Shown here one piece after another: positions 7,419-15,343 of a stretch of 64,000 nt of DNA. The notes under the pieces are model-generated. The model was not told where the DNA came from, ran no database searches, and saw only the letters and a list, made by a program, of their open reading frames with translations. The stretch is from positions 992,001-1,056,000 of the forward strand of contig NZ_OZ244111.1 of assembly GCF_965215655.1 (NCBI RefSeq). The letters run 5' to 3'. Origin of the DNA: Nioella sp965215655. GTDB taxonomy: Bacteria; Pseudomonadota; Alphaproteobacteria; Rhodobacterales; Rhodobacteraceae. Position 1 is the stretch's first letter, and every line of letters begins with the position of its first letter. The position numbers were made by a program, and so were the translations under genes.

Positions 7419-7913
7419 CTATTCTGCCGCGTCGCGGGGCAGGTCGAGGCGGGAGCGGGGCCGGGCGTCGGGTTCCGTGTCCATGACCCGGTGCAGCTTT
7501 TCCATGATCGTGGCCAGCATCGCCTGTTCCTCGGGCGACAGGGCATGCAGCAGGCGGCGTTCATAGGCCTGCGCCGGGGGCAGAATGCGGGCCAAAAGGC
7601 CCTGTCCTTCTTCGGTCAAAGAGATCGAGAGCAGGCGCTGATCCGTGGCGCTGCCGGTCTTGGCGACGAGTCCTGCCTCGGTCAGGCGGCTGACGGCGCG
7701 GCTGACGCGTGGCTTGTCAAGGTTCACGCAGTTATGAATTTCGCGCACCGAGACCTCTCGGCAGCGCGCCAGATGCACCATCACCCGCCATTCGGCAATG
7801 CTGATGCCCGCCTCGGCCCCGTAGATCAGCGACAGGCGGCGGCTGATACGCTCGGACAGGACCGCGATTCGGTAGGGCAGGAATTCTGCCAGCATGAAGT
7901 CTCCGCTCGCCAT
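7419..7913 (-). CDS. MarR family regulator of the homogentisate operon
   Basis: A 164-residue winged-helix protein. The helix-turn-helix runs from about residue 53 to 80 (VSVREIHNCVNLDKPRVSRAVSRLTEAGL) followed by the wing KTGSATDQRLLSISLT. The C-terminal helices form the dimer (EEQAMLATIMEKLHRVMD). Start taken at the ATG of MASGDFMLAEF (7911-7913); a longer frame would run into the operator region. It is divergent from the aromatic operon beginning at 8058, with two palindromes between, so it very probably represses both itself and that operon until an aromatic ligand binds. Confidence 0.88.
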   Translation of the reverse strand: MASGDFMLAEFLPYRIAVLSERISRRLSLIYGAEAGISIAEWRVMVHLARCREVSVREIHNCVNLDKPRVSRAVSRLTEAGLVAKTGSATDQRLLSISLTEEGQGLLARILPPAQAYERRLLHALSPEEQAMLATIMEKLHRVMDTEPDARPRSRLDLPRDAAE

Positions 7914-7936
7914 CTGTCCGGTTTTCCCCGATAATT

Positions 7937-7978
7937 CGTTGCAGTTGCAACGGCGTTGACATTTGTTGCAATTGCAAC
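7937..7978. promoter_or_regulatory. Twin palindromic operators around a -35 box
   Basis: CGTTGCAGTTGCAACG at 7937-7952 and GTTGCAATTGCAAC at 7965-7978 share the core TTGCARTTGCAA and have centres 27 bases apart. TTGACA at 7956-7961, a perfect -35 for the plus-strand operon, lies between them; the second palindrome occupies the -35/-10 spacer. The likely ligand is the divergent MarR protein, acting by blocking RNA polymerase. Confidence 0.7.
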
Positions 7979-8057
7979 GATACCAGAACCAAGGACCGAC
8001 GGGAAGGGTCACGGGGCCGCACCGTCAGACGCGCGAACACACGGGGAGAGACAGGAT

Positions 8058-9008
8058 ATGGCGAAGGCATTCGCGTCCCAGGGGGACATGTCGGAAAAGA
8101 AGATTTCCTTCACGGAAGTGGGCGAGGGGCTTTGGGCCTTCACCGCCGAGGGCGACCCCAACTCCGGGGTCATCATCGGCGATGAGAGCGTCATGATCGT
8201 CGAGGCGCAGGCGACGCCGCGCCTGGCCAACAAGGTCATAGACTGCGTGCGCGGCGTGACCGACAAGCCGATCAGCCACCTTGTGCTGACGCATTATCAC
8301 GCGGTGCGGGTGCTCGGGGCCTCGGCCTATGGCGCCGGTCAAATCATTATGTCTGACACCGCCCGTTCCATGGTCGTCGAACGCGGGCAGGAGGACTGGG
8401 ACAGCGAGTTCCAGCGCTTCCCGCGCCTGTTCGAAGGGCATGAAAGCATTCCGGGCCTGACCTGGCCCACCACGACCTTTTCCGATGCGATGACCGTTTA
8501 TCTCGGCAATCGCCGGGTCGATATCATGCATCTGGGCCGCGCCCATACGGCCGGCGATGCGGTGATTCATGTTCCCGATCAGAATGTCATGTTCACCGGT
8601 GACATCGTCGAATACCACTCGGCCTGCTATTGCGGCGACGGGCATTTTTCCGACTGGGGCGACACGCTGGACGCGATCAAGTGGTTCGACGTGGATGCCA
8701 TCGCGCCGGGGCGTGGCGATGCGCTGGTCGGCAAGGAGATGGTGAATGCGGCCATCGAGAACACCCGCGATTTCGTGGAGTCGACCTATCGCCCGGCGGC
8801 CCGTGTCGCGGCGCGTGGCGGCAGCCTGAAAGAGGCCTGGGACTCGGTGCGCGCGGAATGCGACCCCAAATTCGGGGACTATGCGATCTACGAACATTGC
8901 CTGCCCTTCAACGTCGCCCGCGCCTATGACGAGGCCCGCGGCATCGACACGCCGCGCATCTGGACGGCGCAGCGCGATCTGGAAATGTGGGAGGCCCTTC
9001 AGGGGTAA
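8058..9008 (+). CDS. MBL-fold protein with altered metal motif
   Basis: A 316-residue metallo-beta-lactamase-fold protein, first gene of the aromatic operon. The strand SHLVLTHYHAVRVLG near residues 74-88 sits where the HxHxDH zinc motif belongs, but Asp and the last His are replaced (HYHAVR). The later ligands are present: H in HLGRAHTAGD near 160 and D in MFTGDIVEY near 180. Family members hydrolyse thioesters, lactones or sulfate esters; the substrate here is unknown. ATG 8058 follows GGGAGAGACAGG. It is separated from the DinB gene by 6 bases. Confidence 0.75.
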   Translation: MAKAFASQGDMSEKKISFTEVGEGLWAFTAEGDPNSGVIIGDESVMIVEAQATPRLANKVIDCVRGVTDKPISHLVLTHYHAVRVLGASAYGAGQIIMSDTARSMVVERGQEDWDSEFQRFPRLFEGHESIPGLTWPTTTFSDAMTVYLGNRRVDIMHLGRAHTAGDAVIHVPDQNVMFTGDIVEYHSACYCGDGHFSDWGDTLDAIKWFDVDAIAPGRGDALVGKEMVNAAIENTRDFVESTYRPAARVAARGGSLKEAWDSVRAECDPKFGDYAIYEHCLPFNVARAYDEARGIDTPRIWTAQRDLEMWEALQG

Positions 9009-9014
9009 GCCGCG

Positions 9015-9530
9015 ATGCGCGATCCGTTTCTGACCATGGCCCTCAATAACGCCTGGGCGAATGCGACGCTCTACGGGGCGATTGCGGGGCTGTCGGCGGA
9101 GGATTTCGCGGCAGAGCGCCCGGGGTTTTTTCCGTCGCTGAAGGCCACGCTCAACCATATCTACGAGGTCGATCTCTACTACCTGGATGCGCTGGAGGCG
9201 GGTGGCCGAGGCCGGTCGGTTTATGAGCGGGAAGAGATCGCGTCGGTGGCGGAGCTGGCGAAGGCTCAGGCCGGGGTGGACCTGCGGCTGGCGCGCTTCT
9301 GTCAGGGTCTGACACCGCAGATGCTGGACGAAGACCGGGCGACGGAGCGGCGCGACGGCATGGTGACGGAAAAGGTCGGCGCGCTGCTGCTGCACCTGTT
9401 CCAGCACCAGATACACCACCGGGGGCAGGCCCATACGATGGTGCATGACGCGGGGATCGCGCCGCCTCAGCTTGACGATTTTCACCTGGACTATGGCCGC
9501 GTGCCAAGCGCCGCTGCCTATTGGACATGA
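9015..9530 (+). CDS. DinB-fold metal-binding protein
   Basis: A 171-residue four-helix protein of the DinB/YfiT group. Expected metal ligands appear as H in LNHIYEVDLYYLDAL near 47 and in HLFQHQIHHRGQAH near 125-138. Several DinB-fold enzymes are thiol-dependent isomerases or transferases (maleylpyruvate isomerase, for example), so this may help isomerise a ring-cleavage product, although a GST-type isomerase (maiA) is also present in the operon. Operon position: 6 bases after the MBL gene and 22 bases before the FAD hydroxylase. Confidence 0.75.
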   Translation: MRDPFLTMALNNAWANATLYGAIAGLSAEDFAAERPGFFPSLKATLNHIYEVDLYYLDALEAGGRGRSVYEREEIASVAELAKAQAGVDLRLARFCQGLTPQMLDEDRATERRDGMVTEKVGALLLHLFQHQIHHRGQAHTMVHDAGIAPPQLDDFHLDYGRVPSAAAYWT

Positions 9531-9552
9531 TCCTCGCGGAGGAGGGGGAGAA

Positions 9553-11169
9553 ATGAACCAGATGACGGACAAGAAGATTTTCGAGGTGCCGCTCTATGCC
9601 TATGAACGGTCCCCCGATCAGGATGCCGACGCGCCCGTGCGCCACAAGGTGGCGGTGATCGGGGCAGGGCCCATCGGTCTTGGCGCGGCGATTGATCTGG
9701 CGCAGCAGGGGGTGGAGGTCGTCGTTCTCGATGACAATGACAAGGTCAGTTTCGGCAGCCGCGCGATCTGCTTTGCCAAGCGGCCGCTGGAGATCCTCGA
9801 CCGGCTCGGCTGCGGGCAGGAGATGGTCGCCAAGGGCGTCGAATGGCAGCTTGGCAAGGTCTTCTTCGATGAGCGGCAGGTGTACGAGTTCAACCTGCTG
9901 CCGGAGGAGGGGCATGAATTTCCCGCCTTCATCAACCTTCAGCAGTATTACTTCGAAGAATACATGGTGAACCGCGTCCGTGCGATGCAGGCCGAAGGTG
10001 CACCCATTGAAATCCGGGGGCTGAACAAGGTGCTTTCGGTGAAGGACCGGGGCGACCATGTCAGCCTGATCGTGGACACGCCCGACGGCGACTACACGCT
10101 GGAGGCCGACTGGCTGATCGCTTGCGACGGTGCGGGCTCGCCCACGCGGGCGATGATGGGGCTCGATTTCGTGGGGCGTGTGTTCGAGGACAACTTCCTG
10201 ATCGCCGATGTGATCATGGAGGCCGAGTTCCCGACCGAACGTTGGTTCTGGTTCGACCCGCCCTTCAACCGGGGGCAGTCGGCGCTTCTGCACAAGCAGC
10301 CCGATGGGGTCTGGCGGATTGACCTGCAGCTTGGCTGGGACATCGACAAGGACGAGGAAAAGAAGCCGGAAAACGTCATCCCGCGGCTGAAGGCGATGCT
10401 AGGCGAGGAGGTGAAATTCGAGCTGGAATGGGTCTCGATCTACACCTTCCAGTGCCGCCGGATGGAGAAGTTCCGTCATGGCCGGGTGATTTTCGCGGGC
10501 GATTCCGCGCATCAGGTTTCGCCGTTCGGCGCACGTGGGGCCAATTCCGGGCTTCAGGATACCGACAATCTGGGCTGGAAGCTGAAGCTTGTGATCGACG
10601 GCATCGCGCCCGAAAGCCTGCTGGACAGCTATGATGTCGAGCGGGTGCATGGCGCGGATGAGAACATCCTGAATTCTTCCCGCTCCACCGATTTCATCAC
10701 GCCGAAGTCGGAGATGAGCCGGGTGTTGCGCGACGCGGTTCTGGACCTGTCCGAGCACTATGCCTTTGCCCGACCCTTGGTGAATTCCGGCCGCCTCAGC
10801 GTGCCCTGCACCTATGACGGCTCGCCCCTCAATACGCCCGACGCGCTACAAGGTGGCCCGGCACGCTCGCGCCCTGGCAGCCCTTGCGCGGATGCTCCGT
10901 TGGGTGACGGTTACCTGCTGCCGCATCTGGGGGGACGCTTCACGCTGCTGACCATTGGTACGGATGCGCCGGAAAATCTGGAGACGGAGGGGCTGAGCGT
11001 TCATCGCCTTGCACTGGAAGCCACGCCGGAGGTCACGGAACGCTACCTGGGCGACGCGGCAAGCGCTGTCTACCTGATCCGCCCCGACCAGCATGTCGCC
11101 GCCCGCTGGTCCGCCTATGACGCCGCCGCCGTGGAAACCGCGCTGAAACGCGCCATCGGCAAGGAGTGA
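9553..11169 (+). CDS. FAD-dependent aromatic hydroxylase
   Basis: A 538-residue flavoprotein monooxygenase of the PHBH/MhpA type. It has the FAD dinucleotide-binding motif VAVIGAGPIGLGAAIDLAQQ near residue 34, the DG-type motif CDGAGSPTRAMMGL near 190, and the GD motif VIFAGDSAHQVSPFGARGAN near 312 followed by LQDTDNLGWKLKL. The C-terminal thioredoxin-like domain begins near 460. It should use NAD(P)H and O2 to hydroxylate a phenolic substrate. Because it lies with homogentisate dioxygenase, a hydroxyphenylacetate-like substrate giving homogentisate is the best guess. ATG 9553 follows a GGAGGAGGGGGAG tract. Confidence 0.85.
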   Translation: MNQMTDKKIFEVPLYAYERSPDQDADAPVRHKVAVIGAGPIGLGAAIDLAQQGVEVVVLDDNDKVSFGSRAICFAKRPLEILDRLGCGQEMVAKGVEWQLGKVFFDERQVYEFNLLPEEGHEFPAFINLQQYYFEEYMVNRVRAMQAEGAPIEIRGLNKVLSVKDRGDHVSLIVDTPDGDYTLEADWLIACDGAGSPTRAMMGLDFVGRVFEDNFLIADVIMEAEFPTERWFWFDPPFNRGQSALLHKQPDGVWRIDLQLGWDIDKDEEKKPENVIPRLKAMLGEEVKFELEWVSIYTFQCRRMEKFRHGRVIFAGDSAHQVSPFGARGANSGLQDTDNLGWKLKLVIDGIAPESLLDSYDVERVHGADENILNSSRSTDFITPKSEMSRVLRDAVLDLSEHYAFARPLVNSGRLSVPCTYDGSPLNTPDALQGGPARSRPGSPCADAPLGDGYLLPHLGGRFTLLTIGTDAPENLETEGLSVHRLALEATPEVTERYLGDAASAVYLIRPDQHVAARWSAYDAAAVETALKRAIGKE

Positions 11170-11173
11170 GCCC

Positions 11174-11380
11174 ATGTCCGACCTGATCCTGACCCCCAAC
11201 ATTCCCGGCGCGGATGATTTCTACGCCGAGCTTCTGGCCACGCACGAGGGCCTGAGCAAAGCCGAAAGCGATGCACTGAACGCAAGGCTGGTGCTGGTGC
11301 TGGCCAATCACATCGGCGAACGGGCGATCCTGAGCGACGCCCTGAAAGCCGCCGCTCTGTCCAAGGAGGACGCCGCATGA
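11174..11380 (+). CDS. DUF2783 small protein
   Basis: A 68-residue helical protein with the DUF2783 pattern: DDFYAELLATHEGLSKAESDALNARLVLVLANHIGERAILSDAL. Family function is not known. It starts 4 bases after the FAD hydroxylase stop and its last codons overlap the ATG of the next gene (ATGA at 11377-11380), so it is tightly coupled to both neighbours and may be an accessory subunit of the hydroxylase. Confidence 0.8.
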   Translation: MSDLILTPNIPGADDFYAELLATHEGLSKAESDALNARLVLVLANHIGERAILSDALKAAALSKEDAA

Positions 11381-11919
11381 AGATCGAACAGATTCACCAC
11401 GTCGCCTATCGCTGCAAGGATGCGAAGGAGACCGTCGAGTGGTACAACAAGATGCTCAAGATGGATTTCGTGCTGGCGATTGCAGAGGACCACGTGCCCT
11501 CGACCCACGAACCCGATCCTTACATGCATATCTTCATGGATGCGGGGAACGGCAACGTTCTGGCCTTCTTCGAGCTGCCGACGAAGCCCGAGATGGGTCG
11601 CGACCCGAACACGCCCATCTGGGTGCAGCATATCGCCTTCAAGGTGAAGGACCGCGATGAGCTGCTTGCGTTCAAGGAGCATCTGGAAGCCAATGGCGTC
11701 GAGGTTCTGGGCGTCACCGACCATTCCATCTTCCATTCGATCTATTTCTTCGATCCCAACGGCCACCGGATCGAGCTGGCCTGCCCGGACCCGGAGGAGG
11801 AGGCGCTGCTCAAGCGCATGGACGAAGTGAAATGGGACATGCTGGAGGAATGGTCGCGGACCAAGAAAGCCCCGCAGCATGCCGCCTGGCTCCATGCCAA
11901 GGAGCTGAACAAGGCCTGA
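11377..11919 (+). CDS. VOC family protein (single glyoxalase/dioxygenase domain)
   Basis: A 180-residue vicinal-oxygen-chelate protein with two beta-alpha-beta modules. Candidate metal ligands are H8 or H9 in IHHVAYRCKD, H88 in WVQHIAFKV and E129 in NGHRIELACP. The C-terminal tail (DEVKWDMLEEWSRTKKAP) is an added helix. Single-domain VOC proteins include extradiol dioxygenases, glyoxalases and epimerases. It is about half the size of 4-hydroxyphenylpyruvate dioxygenase, so it is not that enzyme. It overlaps DUF2783 by 4 bases. Confidence 0.8.
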   Translation: MKIEQIHHVAYRCKDAKETVEWYNKMLKMDFVLAIAEDHVPSTHEPDPYMHIFMDAGNGNVLAFFELPTKPEMGRDPNTPIWVQHIAFKVKDRDELLAFKEHLEANGVEVLGVTDHSIFHSIYFFDPNGHRIELACPDPEEEALLKRMDEVKWDMLEEWSRTKKAPQHAAWLHAKELNKA

Positions 11920-11924
11920 ATTTC

Positions 11925-11962
11925 AGGACCGGGGCAGGGGGGAGAGGACCGGCCCCGGTTCT
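11925..11962 (+). other. Intercistronic hairpin before hmgA
   Basis: AGGACCGGGGC (11925-11935) can pair with GCCCCGGTTCT (11952-11962), an 11-bp RNA stem with one G-U pair and a 16-base loop. There is no U run, so it is more likely an mRNA-processing or stability element than a terminator. It ends 20 bases before the hmgA start. Confidence 0.4.
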
Positions 11963-11982
11963 AATGCAAAAGGAAACGCGCG

Positions 11983-13341
11983 ATGACCACCCATGATCTG
12001 CCCAAAGGCATGGTGACGGCGGCGACCCGTCCCAATGAACTGCAATACATGCCGGGTTTCGGGAATGATTTCGAAACTGAGGCGCTGCCCGGAGCGCTGC
12101 CGCAGGGCATGAACAGCCCACAGAAATGCAATTACGGGCTTTATGGCGAGCAGCTGTCTGGCACGGCCTTCACCGCGCCAAGCCACCAGAACGAACGGAC
12201 CTGGTGCTATCGCATCCGTCCGTCTGTGAAGCATTCGGGGCGCTATCGCAAGATCGAGCTGCCCTATTGGAAATCCGCCCCGCATGTGGACCCGGACGTG
12301 ATCTCGCTTGGCCAATACCGGTGGGATCCGGTGCCCCATTCCGACGCTGGCCTGACATGGCTGACCGGCATGCGGACGATGACAACGGCGGGCGACGTGA
12401 ACACGCAGGTGGGCATGGCGAGCCATATCTACCTGGTGACCGAGTCGATGCAGGACGCCTATTTCTACTCCGCCGACAGCGAATTGCTGATCGTGCCGCA
12501 GGAGGGGCGGCTGCGCTTCTGCACGGAACTCGGTGTGATCGACCTGGAGCCCAAGGAGATTGCCATCCTGCCGCGCGGGCTGGTCTATCGTGTCGAAGTG
12601 CTGGAAGGCCCCTGCCGGGGCTTCGTCTGCGAAAACTACGGCCAGAAATTCGACCTGCCGGGGCGTGGCCCCATCGGCGCGAACTGCATGGCAAACCGGC
12701 GCGATTTCAAGACGCCCGTGGCCGCCTTCGAAGACCGCGAAGTGCCCTCGACCCTGACCATCAAGTGGTGCGGGCAGTTCCACGAGACGAGGATCGGGCA
12801 CAGCCCGCTGGACGTGGTCGCTTGGCACGGCAACTACGCGCCGGTGAAATATGACCTGACCACCTATTGCCCGGTTGGCGCGATTCTGTTCGATCACCCC
12901 GACCCGTCGATCTTCACCGTGTTGACCGCGCCCTCGGGCGTGGAAGGCACGGCCAATATCGACTTCGTCCTCTTCCGCGAACGCTGGATGGTGGCGGAGG
13001 ATACGTTCCGCCCACCCTGGTACCACAAGAACGTCATGTCGGAGCTGATGGGCAATATCTACGGCCAATATGATGCGAAGCCGCAGGGCTTCGTTCCGGG
13101 CGGCATGTCCTTGCACAACATGATGCTGCCGCACGGGCCGGACAAAAGCGCCTTCGAAGGCGCTTCAAACGCGGAGCTCAAGGCGGAGAAGCTGGACAAC
13201 ACCATGAGCTTCATGTTCGAAACCCGCTTCCCGCAGCATCTGACGGCCTTCGCGGCCAAGGAGGCCCCCTTGCAGGACGACTATATCGACTGTTGGGAGA
13301 GCCTGGAAAAGAAGTTCGACGGCACGCCGGGGGTGAAGTAG
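11983..13341 (+). CDS. hmgA: Homogentisate 1,2-dioxygenase
   Basis: A 452-residue non-heme iron dioxygenase, the normal length. It opens the ring of homogentisate to maleylacetoacetate. The N-terminus has the family signature LQYMPGFGNDFETEALPGALP. The iron-binding region is PPWYHKNVMSELMG near residues 344-357 (His and Glu ligands) followed by GGMSLHNMMLPHGPD near 374-388 (second His). AAAGGAAA precedes ATG 11983. It is followed by a double palindrome and then maiA. Confidence 0.97.
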   Translation: MTTHDLPKGMVTAATRPNELQYMPGFGNDFETEALPGALPQGMNSPQKCNYGLYGEQLSGTAFTAPSHQNERTWCYRIRPSVKHSGRYRKIELPYWKSAPHVDPDVISLGQYRWDPVPHSDAGLTWLTGMRTMTTAGDVNTQVGMASHIYLVTESMQDAYFYSADSELLIVPQEGRLRFCTELGVIDLEPKEIAILPRGLVYRVEVLEGPCRGFVCENYGQKFDLPGRGPIGANCMANRRDFKTPVAAFEDREVPSTLTIKWCGQFHETRIGHSPLDVVAWHGNYAPVKYDLTTYCPVGAILFDHPDPSIFTVLTAPSGVEGTANIDFVLFRERWMVAEDTFRPPWYHKNVMSELMGNIYGQYDAKPQGFVPGGMSLHNMMLPHGPDKSAFEGASNAELKAEKLDNTMSFMFETRFPQHLTAFAAKEAPLQDDYIDCWESLEKKFDGTPGVK

Positions 13342-13347
13342 GGTGAC

Positions 13348-13391
13348 CAAGAATTTTCGAAAATTCTTGGGAACTTTCTTCGAAGAAAGTT
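13348..13391. repeat. Two adjacent perfect palindromes with UUCG centres
   Basis: A 22-bp perfect palindrome at 13348-13369 (left arm CAAGAATTTTC) is followed after two bases by a 20-bp perfect palindrome at 13372-13391 (left arm AACTTTCTTC). Both are centred on TTCG, so in RNA each would fold as a long AU-rich stem capped by a UUCG tetraloop. They fill the gap between hmgA and maiA inside the operon. Candidate roles are RNA processing, stabilisation of the hmgA end, or a dispersed palindromic repeat. Confidence 0.7.
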
Positions 13392-13404
13392 TCGCGGAGA
13401 CGAG

Positions 13405-14037
13405 ATGAAGCTCTACACCTATTGGCGGTCCAGCTGTTCCTACCGGGTGCGCATCGCGCTTGGCCTGAAGGGATTGGCGTGGGAGAGTATCCCTGTCCAC
13501 CTGGTGAAAGGGGAACAGCGCGATCTCTCCTACCTGGCGCATAATCCGTCCGGTTTCGTGCCGGTGCTGGTGCTGGACGATGGGACTGAACTGGTCCAGT
13601 CGCTGGCCATTCTGGACTATCTGGAAGCCGTTTGCCCCGAGCCACCCCTTCTGCCAACAGCACCTCTCGCCCGTGCCCGGGTTCTGGCCGCTGCCCATGT
13701 CATCGCCATGGACACGCAGCCGGTGACAAATGTGGGCGTTGTGGGGCATCTCAAAGCCGCCTATGGCGCGGATCAGCAGGGCGGGATCGACTGGATGGTG
13801 CATTTCATGGACCGCAACTTCGCGGCCTTTGAGGCACTGATCGCGCCGGAAGGCCGCTTCTGCTTTGGTGATGCGCCCACATGGGCCGATATCTGCCTGA
13901 TCCCGCAGCTTTACAACGCCCACCGGTGGGGGGTGGACCTGTCCCGCTTCCCCCGCCTGCTCGACATCGAGCGCGCCGCGCTGGCCCTTCCGGCCTTCGA
14001 TGCGGCGCGACCGGAAACCCAACCCGACGCCGAATGA
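13405..14037 (+). CDS. maiA: Maleylacetoacetate isomerase
   Basis: A 210-residue zeta-class glutathione S-transferase. The active-site motif SSCSYRVRIAL is at residues 9-19, and the glutathione-binding NPSGFVPVLVLDDGTELVQSLAI lies at about 48-70. It isomerises maleylacetoacetate to fumarylacetoacetate using glutathione. The helical C-terminal domain ends in a short proline-rich tail. It is followed by fumarylacetoacetase after 7 bases. Confidence 0.95.
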   Translation: MKLYTYWRSSCSYRVRIALGLKGLAWESIPVHLVKGEQRDLSYLAHNPSGFVPVLVLDDGTELVQSLAILDYLEAVCPEPPLLPTAPLARARVLAAAHVIAMDTQPVTNVGVVGHLKAAYGADQQGGIDWMVHFMDRNFAAFEALIAPEGRFCFGDAPTWADICLIPQLYNAHRWGVDLSRFPRLLDIERAALALPAFDAARPETQPDAE

Positions 14038-14044
14038 GGACCGC

Positions 14045-15304
14045 ATGACCGGATTGCGCAAAAGCTGGGTCGACAGCGCCAATGACCCCGAGACCGATTT
14101 TCCCCTGAACAACCTGCCTTATGGGGTGTTCTCGACCGAGGGCACCGGCCCCCGCTGCGGGGTCGCCATTGGCGACATGATCCTCGACGTAGCAGCACTG
14201 GAGACCAATGGCATCCTGTCAGCGGGCGATCCGCCGGTCTTCTCGGATCCTTCCTGGAATGCCTTCATGGGGCTTGGGCCGGAAGGATGGGCCGGGTTCC
14301 GGGGCGCCCTGATGGCCCTGCTGTCGCAGGGATCGACCCTGCGCCAGCGGGTGGAGCCCTTCCTGCACCCGATGGACGAAGCGCGGATGCACATGCCCTT
14401 CGCGGTGTCGGAATACACCGATTTCTATGCGGGTAAACATCACGCGACGAATGTGGGCACCATGTTCCGCGGGCCGAAAAACGCGCTGCCGCCGAACTGG
14501 TTGCATATCCCTATCGGCTATAACGGGCGGGCCTCTTCCGTCGTGGTCTCGGGCACGGATGTGCGCCGCCCCTGGGGGCAGTTGAAGGGGCCTGATATGG
14601 AGGCGCCGGTCTTTGCCCCCTGCAAGCGTTTCGATCTGGAACTGGAGATGGGGGCGATCGTGGGCGTTGCCTCCGACGGGCCGGTCACGGTGCAGGAGGC
14701 CGATGACATGATCTTCGGCTATGTGCTGCTGAACGATTGGTCGGCGCGGGATATCCAGGCCTGGGAATATCAACCGCTCGGGCCGTTTCAGGCCAAGGCG
14801 ACGGCCACCTCCATTTCCCCGTGGATCGTCACCAAGGCCGCGTTGGAGCCGTTCCGGGCCTCGACCCCCGAGCGCGAAAAGGAGCTGCTGCCGCATCTGC
14901 GGGAACCGGGGCCGATGCTCTATGATATCGACCTGATGGTAACCCTGGCCCCGGCGCGACAGGCCCCGAGCGTGATCGCGGAAACCAATTACCGGCAGAT
15001 GTACTATTCCGCCGCGCAGCAACTGGCCCATCACACGACCTCCGGCTGTCCGATGCGGGTGGGGGATCTGCTTGGATCGGGAACGATCTCTGGGCCGGAG
15101 AAGGCGGAACGCGGGTCGCTTCTGGAGCTGAGCTGGGGCGGCAAGGAGCCATTGACGCTGGATACTGGCGAGGAACGGAGCTTTCTGGAGGATGGCGACA
15201 CGCTGACCTTGCTGGGGGCGGCGAAGGGCGCGGGATATCGCATCGGCTTCGGGGCCTGCGCGGGCACCGTCCTGCCCGCGTTGACAGATCCTTACAGCCG
15301 GTAG
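14045..15304 (+). CDS. fahA: Fumarylacetoacetase
   Basis: A 419-residue hydrolase, last step of the homogentisate route, giving fumarate and acetoacetate. Metal ligands are visible as D in YTDFYAGKHHATNVG near 125, two Glu in FDLELEMGAIVG near 196-207, and D in LLNDWSARDIQAWEYQPLG near 228. GTISGPEKAERGSLLELSW near 352 is also typical. The start is ATG 14045 rather than an upstream in-frame codon inside maiA, as GAGGACCGC precedes it. Confidence 0.95.
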   Translation: MTGLRKSWVDSANDPETDFPLNNLPYGVFSTEGTGPRCGVAIGDMILDVAALETNGILSAGDPPVFSDPSWNAFMGLGPEGWAGFRGALMALLSQGSTLRQRVEPFLHPMDEARMHMPFAVSEYTDFYAGKHHATNVGTMFRGPKNALPPNWLHIPIGYNGRASSVVVSGTDVRRPWGQLKGPDMEAPVFAPCKRFDLELEMGAIVGVASDGPVTVQEADDMIFGYVLLNDWSARDIQAWEYQPLGPFQAKATATSISPWIVTKAALEPFRASTPEREKELLPHLREPGPMLYDIDLMVTLAPARQAPSVIAETNYRQMYYSAAQQLAHHTTSGCPMRVGDLLGSGTISGPEKAERGSLLELSWGGKEPLTLDTGEERSFLEDGDTLTLLGAAKGAGYRIGFGACAGTVLPALTDPYSR

Positions 15305-15343
15305 CACAGCAGTTTCGCCCTGCCTTTGGCAGGTCGACCCGTG

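Noticed and set aside
8025..9572. Long antisense frame under the MBL and DinB genes
   Set aside because: Low-complexity composition; the plus strand has clear family motifs and ribosome sites.
11377..11919. 4-hydroxyphenylpyruvate dioxygenase
   Set aside because: Only one VOC unit and 180 residues; the enzyme has about 350 residues with two VOC modules.
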